This document shows positions 10,607 through 20,207 of a stretch of DNA of 64,000 bases, in pieces. Numbering within the stretch: position 1 is the stretch's first letter; the number at the start of each line of letters is the position of its first letter. The notes beneath the pieces were generated by a model. The model saw only the letters and a list, made by a program, of their open reading frames with translations, did no database searches and was not told the origin of the DNA. The stretch lies in assembly GCA_916613615.1 (NCBI GenBank), contig OU744731.1, positions 19,252,328 to 19,316,327 of the forward strand. Direction: 5' to 3'. The stretch comes from Steromphala cineraria (taxonomy: Eukaryota > Mollusca > Gastropoda > Trochida > Trochidae). A program made the position numbers and the translations under genes.

Positions 10607-13556
10607 AAAAACCTATTATGTACTTATCTAGATTTTTGTTGTTGATTTTTGCATAAAAAGATAATTTTAATTAATAATAATAAAGAAATTCATTATAAAG
10701 AAAAAAAAACCATAAATACCAACAAAAGGAGTCATAAAAATATAAGTTAATAAATTCAATATAAGATTGTGTGTGTCTGACTCATGTTAATGGATTTTTG
10801 ACTCACTAAATTTTGAGTCAGTGAGTCACTTGACTCAGAGTGCGCCATTTCTAGATAAAACACTGAAAATACCATCAATAAGTGTTTCATTTGCTTTGCT
10901 TCCTGTGAATATTCACTATATTTCCACAAAATATTTCATGGATATTAGACAAAATCCGCCAAACCCAAAAACTAACCTTAACAATTTTTACAATGAATCA
11001 TGAGATTACCCTATTTATCTTCATAAATTTTGGAGAAATAACAAATTTCAAATAATAAAGATATGCCATAGTGTAAAGAATCAGACTACAGTCAAATGTA
11101 AATTTTGGAGCGCAAGTTTTGGAGAATTAAAATTTTAATACTTAATTCGATTTGGTATACTATTAGTGAATTTGCTTCAAAATTGTAACGTTTTCATTAA
11201 TTTGCCATATTAATTTACCATATTTAATTTGATACTGAACTTTTTCTACTCTTATCTGTAGATATCAACCGTCTGCTCAGAATAATATGCCTAGTGACAT
11301 AATATTTCGTTAAATAAAGTCAGAAATGAGACTCAAAATGACTGACTGAAAACAAATGACTCGACAATAACATCGTTATGAGTAACTTATGACGTCATAA
11401 TGCGGTTTAGGTCAGAGATCAAAATAACAACCTGCCCGCCTGCCCGCCTGCCCGAGGCAGCCAACTTTCCTCTTTGGCTGGCTAGAATGTAAATTTTTAC
11501 TTTAAAAAATTTCAGTTCATGTTTGTGATAAAGGAAATATTCAAATATAAATCACAACTAATATACTTTTAAGTCAGGTTACATAAACAATAAACTAGAA
11601 TTACCATCGATTTGTTTATGGAAATTTGCACTGGAAATGTTATCCACCTTGAAATAGTGTCCTTGTCGAATTCTATATTTTATATTTTATAATTTCGAAA
11701 ATATTCCCTACTATATTTTATCCTAAGATAATATGTTCAGTGGCAGAGGATACATTTTACTGGGTTAACATTATATTTCCTAAGTAAAGAAATATTTGTT
11801 GATCCTTGTTGATCAATTAACATGGGATAATTCTACTCTTACCCTGTTTCCTAATAAATACCATGATAACTGCTGACGCCAAAAAAATAAATATAACGTA
11901 AATCCTTGAATAAACGCCCAGTGCGATTATTAATTTCGAACCCCGGTTTGACCCGGCGATTATTTAAGTCAATTTTTTATAGTTTAAATATGACTATTCA
12001 AGACAGGTGATTATTTATTTCAACTAGGGCTTAGAACCGGCGACTATTTAAGGATTTATGATAAATTTTAGCGCAGCCAGAACTCATCTCATGAAAAAAC
12101 ATTATGCTAGCCTACACTCTGTTGTCATACTACAGTTCACAAGTGACGTAATTGCCAAATACTTCTATGTTAATTTGCTGTTGTGAGAATAATTTTCTTA
12201 AATAATTGTTTGTCGATTGATGCTAGGTATATCCAATGAATTTTTTGGAAAATACCAAAATCAACCAAACTTGGTTTGTTGTAAGAACAATGTTTGAATA
12301 ACATAACACAACTTCAATTTTCTAAACAAAAAATTTCATTTAAAAGATATTTGATTTTAAAGGCACCCACCCTCTTGAAAATCTTTATCAATTTTTTTAT
12401 GTGAAATATTTTTGGGTTCTGGCGATTTTTAGATATTTCTAAACTTTAAAAATATACTATTGAGTACTCAATTTCTTTATTGGTGTCTCGTCTATACATT
12501 GTGACAGTTCAAAAACATCTTGACAACATACAATAGGAAATTTAGACCTTCAAAGAGGAGTACCGTATTATCAGTTTTACTTTTTTTTTCAAGACATTTA
12601 CATATAAATGTAAATAAATGTCTAAATTGCAAAAAAGCCATGTATTGTTTGTAATCGTTATTGCAAAATTAGTCCATCAGGTACGACCCCCAAAATTGGT
12701 CATCATTACCATTAAAGGTGGCATTGTGATCTTTTAATTTTTTAAAGGTATATGATCCATTGTTTAAAAAAAAATATGATAGCAACTTCTATTAGTAGCT
12801 TAGAGTATCAGTGACCCCCCAAAGTTACCCCTTCCGATCTTGCCGATTTTCATCTTTCTTTCCATGTGTTACACTTTACTTCATTGAAATAATTACAAAC
12901 ATGCTCTTTGAATAAATAATCATGTTAATAACAATTTTATTGATTTATTCAGCAATAATTATTTACTGTAAACCATAAAATATGAAATATTTGCTTTGAA
13001 TCTGTTACGGTTGCCATGGAAACAAGGGGTTTTCAAAATCTTCATAAAAGTACTTATATTTCAACAGTTTTCAGTACATATACAAAGTCAAATAGCTCAT
13101 CAAAATATTAACATTCTCTAAACTTCATATTCAATCTCAGAAACATGTTTTGTGAAATTTTCATTAATATAATCACAATAATGACTTGCTATTTGAAGAC
13201 TAGTGATGCGTTCTGGTTCAGTGTGGCAACAACAGATAGGCAAGATCAGTACATAATAGTGCCTTAAATAGCTTGTCAATATCAGTCTTTGAGATTATAA
13301 TATTTTGAACATTTAAATATTTGGGAACATATATATGACAATCATGACTTTTTAAAAAGTATTTTCCTTTTCATTGTTAACAAAATTATTCATGTACAAT
13401 GTATATTGAATTAAGATAGCAAACATGAACATTTGAAAGGATATTTACAAATTTAGCACTCATTGTTGTTGCATGAAATACTTATCTTGACTCATGGTAA
13501 TGTTGTTCACTACTATTCATACATTAACTTCACAAGTGTTCCTAATACCTCATAAT
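10607..13556. other. Long non-coding AT-rich stretch with minor repeats
   Basis: Includes a 7-8 bp direct repeat CCTGCCCG at about 11431-11453. At 11905-12065 there is a palindromic relic (GAATAAACGCCC ... CGGCGATTATTTAAG) related to 33665-33885. Around 12660-12800 two short segments share AAAGGTGGCATTGTGATCTTTT-like sequence. No gene supported. Confidence 0.4.
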
Positions 13557-14256
13557 TCAAAATACAAAACATCCATATGAAGAACTAGAAATCTCCTGCG
13601 GTTCCTCGATATCAGGTAGCACATCCTCCTCACCATCCTGATTCTCACAGTCTTTCAGCTTACACAGTTCTGAGCACTTCAGTCTATTCAAAACACAGGG
13701 GCACTGACTGTTGCAGCTTTTTCTGCATGAACATGAGATAAGTTCAAGTACACTGTCTGGTGCTGGTTTGCCATCCATCCAGTCGATGGTCCACTTGTCA
13801 TCCTCCAGCTTCCATCCATGTCCAATAGGCGTTGTGATTTTCGGACTTGCAATCAGGCTTCTTTTCCAAACGGCAGCTTGGTAGTTTGCCCGTTGAATAT
13901 GCTTTGATAGTGCATCACCACATGGAGGTAACTGGTGGGGCTCCATCTTTCCTTTGTGGATCACAAATGTCTGGTATCGAAGTTGATTGATGTCTTGCAC
14001 ATTTGTCTTACTTGGGTAGAGCTGGCACACAAGCCCTTCAACCAGCATAACTGTTTCTTTTGTCATTTGCCAATGGTCACCCAATGTTTATAGAGTATCT
14101 TTCCAATTTTGTTTGGATCTCAACTGTTTCAGTGCAAATAGCTTTCCTTGTCCTGCAAATGCACTGACACTGTCACAGCCGGTTAATGCATGTAGGCCGA
14201 TGAGGGAGGAGCACACAGACAGTCCAAGAATTGTTGACAGATGGAAAATGTCATAG
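13557..14256 (-). pseudogene. Nuclease/CXC gene, downstream (C-terminal) piece beyond LINE B
   Basis: C-terminal part of the gene described at 19762-24044, cut off by LINE B. It carries the nuclease-core end (GLHALTGCDSVSAFAGQGK), the in-frame TAA at 14088-14090, GDHWQMTKETVMLVEGLVC and the linker KWTIDWMDGKPAPDSVLEL. It ends in a cysteine cluster: CSC-x3-C-x3-C-x-C-x6-C-x3-C-x4-C. That spacing follows the tesmin/TSO1/MSL2 CXC DNA-binding domain with one Cys replaced by Leu. The stop is at 13557-13559. Positions 13811-14256 are the second copy of the 446-bp duplication. Confidence 0.82.
13811..14256. repeat. 446-bp direct repeat, left copy (flanks LINE B)
   Basis: Matches 19762-20207 over its full 446 bp with two substitutions and no gaps. 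It starts TCCATCCATG and ends ATGTCATAG. Sequence outside the repeat differs at once on both sides. It consists of host-gene coding DNA, so it is a duplication of the insertion site. Confidence 0.95.
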
Positions 14257-14380
14257 AGAGATTCTTTATTTCCTCCAGTAAAAACCGAAGATTACAAAAT
14301 CAGAATACAATTACATTATAAATTGATATGTACAATATTTACATAGTAGGCAATTTAAAAGTTACAAAGTTACAAAGTAT

Positions 14381-16432
14381 TCATTCAGTGTAACAGTTAA
14401 GGAGATATGGTCTAAGCTCATAAACATATAGTGAAAAGCGTAAAAGTATACTTTCATACAGTGAGGAATCTTTCAATGAATAATAAAATTGGTTTTTTGC
14501 TCCGAAGAGAAATGAAAGCATGTCTACTTCTTCTTGCATTTCAAAAATGACATAAGTTTCAACGTCAAAGTTGTCTAGTAGAAAAGTAAAGAAATCGTTT
14601 CTTTGTTGTATTAATTTTTCACAGTAGAGGAGTATGTGAAAATTATAATCAAAAGTGTTATTATTACAAAGAGTGCATTCTTTTGAAATTTTACCTCTTG
14701 ACGAAATTTTGACACAGAATTGGAAGTTATGTTTATATTCAGGGTATTTATATGCAAGTTGCCATAGTACATGGTAGGACAGTGTAGTATGAATTAATGT
14801 ATAAAATGACATGTTTGATCGATATGCAGATTGCGAACGCCAAAGTTGCTCTTCATAATTATGTACAGTACTATTTACAATTCTTCTCCAAACATGTTTA
14901 GGAGGAAATATACCTTGAGCAATGTATTTTTGTACATAGTTATAAAGATTATATTTTTCAGATATTGATATGAGATCACCACAAATGTTGTTGGTTTTAG
15001 GAACTGTGATAGAAGCACAAAATATGTGTTTTGAAAAGTTATTACAATTGATGTTACATAATCGTCCAAGAAATAAAAGTTTGCATTTATCTATATATCC
15101 AATGAGTGACCATAAACCCAAATTTGCAATAGTAGATATTGAGGATGATCTCTTATCAAGACCTTGTACAAGTCTAGAAAAATACCTTTGCGTTTGTTCA
15201 AATAAATCTGCCTGCTGGCCTTTGATGTTTGGTAATAGTTCACATCCATAGAGACTGGTTTTAAGAATCATTCTGAGCCATATTTTCACACATGTGAATG
15301 GATGTAATCCAGAATTATTCAATCCAACAGATCTGAGGGAGTTCACATTCTGTCTTGCTTTTGGACAATACTTTTCGCATCTGGTTTTTGTTAAGAGACT
15401 GCAAGTAAAGAGTACACCTCCATAAACAGTAGAATCTGAGTGAGGAATTGCAGTGTTACCAAGGCTACATTGGAAGTTTGTAAGATGGGATTTGTTTTTA
15501 CTAAAAACCATGATGTTACTTTTTGAGGGATTATATGTTAAGCGCCATTTAGAGGCGTATTTAAATACAATATCAAGTGATGCCTGCAGGCCTTTAGGAG
15601 ATGTGCTTACGAGTGTAGTATCGTCAGCAAGCAAGACAGACGGAACGTCTATTCCAAACACATGAATACCACAGTTGGCTTGTCTTAATGACATAATCAA
15701 ATCATTTATAAAAACGAGAAAAAACCAAGAGGAGATAACTCTTCCCTGTCCAACACCTTGTTTGATGAGGTAGTTTTCTGATCTTTCGCCCTGATACGAG
15801 ACAAATGATTCACTATTGGTATAGCAGTGATGAAGTAATTTCCAGGTATTACCCTTAATACCTAGTTCATATAGTTTATAAAATAAGCCGTCATGCCATA
15901 TTCTATCAAAAGCTTTTGCGTTGTCAAGAAAAGCTGCAAAGACAGGGGAGTCCCGGTGATTATAATACTGAATGCTTTCCATGAGAGTAAAAACAGACAT
16001 TATGGCTCCGTGTTCCTTTCGAAATCCAAATTGTAATTTGTCAGGAAAGTCAGGTTTAGATTTAGATAATTTATATTCGATTCGCCTTAACAAAAGTTTT
16101 TCAAATAATTTGCCAAGGCAAGACGTAAGTGTAATACCCCTGTAGTTTCTTGGGTCAGATTTATCATGTTTACCCTTGTATATTGATATAACCATTCCTA
16201 GTCTATATTCATAAGGGACATAATGGGATTCAATCATATGATTGAACAATATACATAGGTGACTAATTAGGGCATCACCTGCATATATGATATGCTCATT
16301 GGTAATTCTATCAGGGCCAGGCAATTTGTTTTTGCTAAGAGCACTAATTGCGTCTTTCACTTCCTGAAATACGAATTTACTATCTAGTTCATCATCAAAT
16401 TCCACAGGGCTATTGTCAATATCCCGAACCAA
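14381..16432 (-). CDS. LINE B ORF2, reverse transcriptase part
   Basis: Open for 683 codons with a non-ATG beginning, as expected for the second half of one ORF2. RT boxes: NKLPGPDRITNEH, NYRGITLTSC, FLDNAKAFDRIWH, GVGQGRVISSWF and the catalytic LADDT, with Leu where Tyr or Phe is usual. The C-terminal CTLCNNNTFDYNFHILLYC fits a CCHC knuckle (C-x2-C-x9-H-x4-C). Its frame differs by one base from the endonuclease frame that ends at 16434. TAA lies at 14381-14383. Confidence 0.9.
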   Translation of the reverse strand: MVRDIDNSPVEFDDELDSKFVFQEVKDAISALSKNKLPGPDRITNEHIIYAGDALISHLCILFNHMIESHYVPYEYRLGMVISIYKGKHDKSDPRNYRGITLTSCLGKLFEKLLLRRIEYKLSKSKPDFPDKLQFGFRKEHGAIMSVFTLMESIQYYNHRDSPVFAAFLDNAKAFDRIWHDGLFYKLYELGIKGNTWKLLHHCYTNSESFVSYQGERSENYLIKQGVGQGRVISSWFFLVFINDLIMSLRQANCGIHVFGIDVPSVLLADDTTLVSTSPKGLQASLDIVFKYASKWRLTYNPSKSNIMVFSKNKSHLTNFQCSLGNTAIPHSDSTVYGGVLFTCSLLTKTRCEKYCPKARQNVNSLRSVGLNNSGLHPFTCVKIWLRMILKTSLYGCELLPNIKGQQADLFEQTQRYFSRLVQGLDKRSSSISTIANLGLWSLIGYIDKCKLLFLGRLCNINCNNFSKHIFCASITVPKTNNICGDLISISEKYNLYNYVQKYIAQGIFPPKHVWRRIVNSTVHNYEEQLWRSQSAYRSNMSFYTLIHTTLSYHVLWQLAYKYPEYKHNFQFCVKISSRGKISKECTLCNNNTFDYNFHILLYCEKLIQQRNDFFTFLLDNFDVETYVIFEMQEEVDMLSFLFGAKNQFYYSLKDSSLYESILLRFSLYVYELRPYLLNCYTE

Positions 16433-16433
16433 A

Positions 16434-17801
16434 CTAAATATATGATACTAAGTCGTCATCAAAAGTTTCCGATTCATGTGGTTGAGCCAAGTCAGCATAG
16501 TATCTGCCCCATATTCTACATACTTCAGAGGGCGTTGAGCCACTTTCACCCTGATAGGCAAGTGTAGATACGTTAGTTACGACTGCTTTTTGTTTGCAGA
16601 CAGTTTTATAAAAGGTGTTTACATCTAGCTCAGAGGATCTTTCTATTTCATTTAACAGTTCAATTTTGTTGGATCTTTTAGATTTCCGGAACTTACGTCG
16701 AAATTCTCTTTTCTGTTCTTTATAAGCCAAACGCTGTTCAGAATCATGTTCTCGGGGTTTACCCTTACTTATCCACTCACGTCTAGCAGCTCGCATATTG
16801 TAATGAGCATCATTGAGACCATTAGCCTTCCAAAAAGGTTTAAGGTATGATTTGTATCTACTATGAGGTATAGAATATGTTGATGCATATAAGATAGCAG
16901 AACTTATCATTTCATTGTAGCAGTCTATATTGGCATTATGTTTAAAATCAAGGTGGGATGTATCCCAAGAACTTGCAATGTCTTCAATGGTTCTTTGGTA
17001 AGAGTTTATGTTATTTTCTGCAGCTAACTTCCATTTTGGGATAGCATATTGAGTATTAATGTAGCAATTTTTTGCTGGAATAGTAATGGTGACATAGCAA
17101 GGTAGGTGGTCTGAGACGCTAAAGGGACACGTTTCATCTATCATAGAAGAAGTTACATTTCTACTTAGACAGGCTGGTATAAGTATGTAGTCAATCATAC
17201 TTTGACTCATATTGTTTTTAGATCTACAAGTGTATTCCAAACTGTTAACAGGTGATAATGTTAGAGCATTAGAAAGATCTCTATCAGATAGACAATTCTT
17301 CACAAACTTATCTCTAGGTGATAGATGAGCCTTACATGTGTCAGAGTTTAGATCACCCAAGATAAATGTTGATCCTTTCTGTACTAAATTGTCATACAAA
17401 TCTAACAATTCAGTGAGGGCATTACAGTAAGTTGTATGCAAGACGTTAGTTGATGGTAAGCGACAGGCAATTACATAAACATCGCAGTAGTTATGCAGGC
17501 TGAGCTTAATTGCTATGACATAATCAGAATTTGATATTACACTTTCTGCTTTCCAAGCGGACTTGGTATTAACCAAGAGTGCTAGGCCATGAGACCCACG
17601 TGGACATGATTGGTCAGCTTTAACACAATTATAGGTAACAGTTTTTAAATTACAGAACATATTCAAATGATCTAAATTACCTGAGGTAAGCCAATGTTCT
17701 TGAATAGCAAGGACATCAACGGGTTGTGACATTGTCTGGTTAATATATTCACCGCCATGAAGTAATCCTCGTACATTCCATGTTAGCATACACAACGTCA
17801 T
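16434..17801 (-). CDS. LINE B ORF2, APE endonuclease part
   Basis: Target-nicking endonuclease. I prefer the ATG at 17801 (MTLCMLTWNVRG), 53 bp after the ORF1 stop, over the upstream in-frame ATG at 17900 that overlaps ORF1. Motifs: LTWNVRG, IQEHWL, FILGDLNSD and SVSDHLPCY, with all catalytic residues kept. The frame ends at TAG 16434-16436, right after DDDLVSYI, in the linker before RT. The downstream frame picks up as FSLVRDIDNS. Confidence 0.9.
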   Translation of the reverse strand: MTLCMLTWNVRGLLHGGEYINQTMSQPVDVLAIQEHWLTSGNLDHLNMFCNLKTVTYNCVKADQSCPRGSHGLALLVNTKSAWKAESVISNSDYVIAIKLSLHNYCDVYVIACRLPSTNVLHTTYCNALTELLDLYDNLVQKGSTFILGDLNSDTCKAHLSPRDKFVKNCLSDRDLSNALTLSPVNSLEYTCRSKNNMSQSMIDYILIPACLSRNVTSSMIDETCPFSVSDHLPCYVTITIPAKNCYINTQYAIPKWKLAAENNINSYQRTIEDIASSWDTSHLDFKHNANIDCYNEMISSAILYASTYSIPHSRYKSYLKPFWKANGLNDAHYNMRAARREWISKGKPREHDSEQRLAYKEQKREFRRKFRKSKRSNKIELLNEIERSSELDVNTFYKTVCKQKAVVTNVSTLAYQGESGSTPSEVCRIWGRYYADLAQPHESETFDDDLVSYI

Positions 17802-17853
17802 GATTAACAAAAAACAGTAAAGTGATAACTTTGTAGATCGATTATGGATTGAG

Positions 17854-19497
17854 TCAATCATATTGTTGATAGTTGTTATTATTATATGAGTCACTTTCAT
17901 CTTTATATGATCTGCTTTTAGGGATATAGTCTCTTACTCGAATTCCCGGTGGCCAAAAATCTCTGTTACCAGAGACATAGTCCTCAAAATCTTCAAAGTC
18001 GAGATTCACTTGAACAGTGTATGTGTTTGGGTAATTTGAACGAACCTTTCTCTTCATCAGTCTCACAAAGGTAACACGGACATTCTGTTCACGAGTGTAG
18101 TCATAGATAAGGTCTTTTACCGATTCAAATGGTTCCTCTGCACTTACATTATACAACACAAGTCTTTTAGTTTTGACTCGAGGAACGCCCTGGAGAACAT
18201 GATACCTCTTAGAAAGTGATCTTATTTGATGTACGGTATCACCTTTTACCTTATCTCTAGTGATGGTGTTGGTCTTCGTTGTTTGATGGTCAGCTTGCTT
18301 TCTGGAATCAGCGTTGTCTGTATGACGTAGATCAAGCGACGGGAAGTCTTTATTGTAGTCTTCGTATAAGGTGGTGTTGATGTTCCTGTCCTCCTGTGGT
18401 GGAGACGTGGTGTAGTCCTCTGTCTGGCCTGATATGACTGGAATGTGACGTGGTTCCTGATTTTCCTTTACTGTAGTTTCCTTGTCCAGTGATGACGTTT
18501 GGTTCTGTGCTGTATGCGCAGATGTGGATGATGTTGACGTCGACGTCTCACTGTTAAGAGGTCTTCCATCTGGTTTGTCATAGGAATACTTTTTATGATT
18601 TGCGACACTAGTAAGCTTGGACTCAATTGACTTTAACTTGGCTTCCACAGAATAGTTAGATTTTAAAAGTTCATTTTCTAAATGCAGGATATGGTCTCGG
18701 TGTGACTTATTCTCCTGAGAATACAATTTTAGTTCTGCTCTAAGCTCAGTTCGTCTGTCTTCTGAATCTCTAAGTCTGGATTGTAGGTCAGTTATAGATT
18801 TATCTTGCTCTTGTATTATCTGGTTTAGTTGGTTGATGTCATCAGAGAATTTGGTTTCCATGCATTGGAGACGATGTTCAATGCTATCATGCCCATCAGA
18901 TATGAGTTGTTTAAGTTGAACGATATGACTCAGTATAGAACATGTGGATTCATTTGTCTCACCTCGTGTGCGTTCTGTGTTCGCTGATCCTGAAGCTGTG
19001 TTGGTGGTCTTTGGTGTTGTGTTGACGTTGTCTCTGACGATCGACGAGGGTGTCGGTGGTGTTGATATAGAAAGATATCTAACACTCGCTCTACTGAGCA
19101 CCTTAGCTTGGAGAACATATGCAGGTATAGTTCCTTCAATATAGTGGAAAAGGTAGAACACATCCTGAGAACACTTGTATAATGCCGAGGCTGTTGTAGA
19201 TTGTGTATTTTTCCTCCTCACGAGTAAACCAGGGGGGAAGTTGTCACATGTATGCTTGGCATAGTCATATAGGCTTTCCCTTACATCATTTATTTCTCTG
19301 ATATTGTTGTTGTAAATGTTTTGGACACTGTCAATAAAGCTGTCTTTGTCCTTTGCACCAAGCTTGGCTTTTACTTCCAAGTAGATTGATTTGTCAACTT
19401 CATCAGTGGGCTGTGTGCTGTGTATCTCCTCATTGTCAATGTCAGCTTGTTCTATTGTGTCTCTTGTATTGTTCTCAGTGTTCGAGGTGTCGTCCAT
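17854..19497 (-). CDS. LINE B ORF1 protein (coiled coil plus RNA-binding-like domain)
   Basis: Intact 547-residue ORF from ATG to stop. ORF1 proteins coat LINE RNA and act as chaperones (family knowledge). The N-terminus is acidic. At about residues 30-140 there is a folded-looking region (KAKLGAKDKDSFIDSVQN, CSQDVFYLFHYIEGT). At about 185-300 there is a long heptad-rich coiled coil (LNQIIQEQDKSITDLQSRLR). A Ser/Thr-rich spacer follows, then a C-terminal domain at about 440-530 (KRLVLYNVSAEEPFESVKDL, VTFVRLMKRKV) that looks RRM-like. No CCHC knuckle. It ends in a short Asn/Tyr/Gln-rich tail. Confidence 0.85.
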   Translation of the reverse strand: MDDTSNTENNTRDTIEQADIDNEEIHSTQPTDEVDKSIYLEVKAKLGAKDKDSFIDSVQNIYNNNIREINDVRESLYDYAKHTCDNFPPGLLVRRKNTQSTTASALYKCSQDVFYLFHYIEGTIPAYVLQAKVLSRASVRYLSISTPPTPSSIVRDNVNTTPKTTNTASGSANTERTRGETNESTCSILSHIVQLKQLISDGHDSIEHRLQCMETKFSDDINQLNQIIQEQDKSITDLQSRLRDSEDRRTELRAELKLYSQENKSHRDHILHLENELLKSNYSVEAKLKSIESKLTSVANHKKYSYDKPDGRPLNSETSTSTSSTSAHTAQNQTSSLDKETTVKENQEPRHIPVISGQTEDYTTSPPQEDRNINTTLYEDYNKDFPSLDLRHTDNADSRKQADHQTTKTNTITRDKVKGDTVHQIRSLSKRYHVLQGVPRVKTKRLVLYNVSAEEPFESVKDLIYDYTREQNVRVTFVRLMKRKVRSNYPNTYTVQVNLDFEDFEDYVSGNRDFWPPGIRVRDYIPKSRSYKDESDSYNNNNYQQYD

Positions 19498-19761
19498 TGT
19501 TGTCTCTGATTGGAAGCTTGGGTAGTGAGTAGAAAGCTAAGTCCACATGATAGGAAAATGTTAAACTTTGTCAAAAAGAATAACATTAAAGTTCATATGC
19601 ACAGAAATGTCAATATTGAACAAATAATTTTGTCACATCTCACAAAATTTTGTCAATGAAAAACCTTGGGAATCTATCCATGTTTTGGCTTTTCGTATAA
19701 CACATAAGTTAATCCTTTGCAGAGCTCCAAAAACACGTCTGCACCCTTCGAGATCCAAGCG

Positions 19762-20207
19762 TCCATCCATGTCCAATAGGCGTTGTGATTTTCGGACTTG
19801 CAATCAGGCTTCTTTTCCAAACGGCAGCTTGGTAGTTTGCCCGTTGAATATGCTTTGATAGTGCATCACCACATGGAGGTAACTGGTGGGGCTCCATCTT
19901 TCCTTTGTGGATCACAAATGTCTGGTATCGAAGTTGATTGATGTCTTGCACATTTGTCTTACTTGAGTAGAGCTGGCACACAAGCCCTTCAACCAGCATA
20001 ACTGTTTCTTTTGTTATTTGCCAATGGTCACCCAATGTTTATAGAGTATCTTTCCAATTTTGTTTGGATCTCAACTGTTTCAGTGCAAATAGCTTTCCTT
20101 GTCCTGCAAATGCACTGACACTGTCACAGCCGGTTAATGCATGTAGGCCGATGAGGGAGGAGCACACAGACAGTCCAAGAATTGTTGACAGATGGAAAAT
20201 GTCATAG
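19762..20207. repeat. 446-bp direct repeat, right copy (flanks LINE B)
   Basis: Partner of 13811-14256. The two differences (A versus G in CTTGAGTAG, T versus C in TGTTATT) change Pro to Ser and Met to Ile in the host reading frame. Both copies carry the same in-frame TAA (here 20039-20041). Confidence 0.95.

Larger units (their letters stand above)
14257..19761 (-). mobile_element. LINE B: young full-length non-LTR retrotransposon
   Basis: 5505 bp, same strand as the gene it interrupts. Order: about 260 bp 5' UTR, ORF1 (19497-17854), ORF2 endonuclease (from 17801), RT and zinc tail to 14381, then about 120 bp 3' UTR ending AATAAAGAATCTCT without poly(A). Its outer limits coincide with the ends of the 446-bp host duplication, which points to one insertion event. 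RT boxes suggest the CR1/Jockey-type radiation; I cannot name the clade. Only one lesion, a frameshift at about 16433, separates it from intact coding capacity. Confidence 0.93.
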
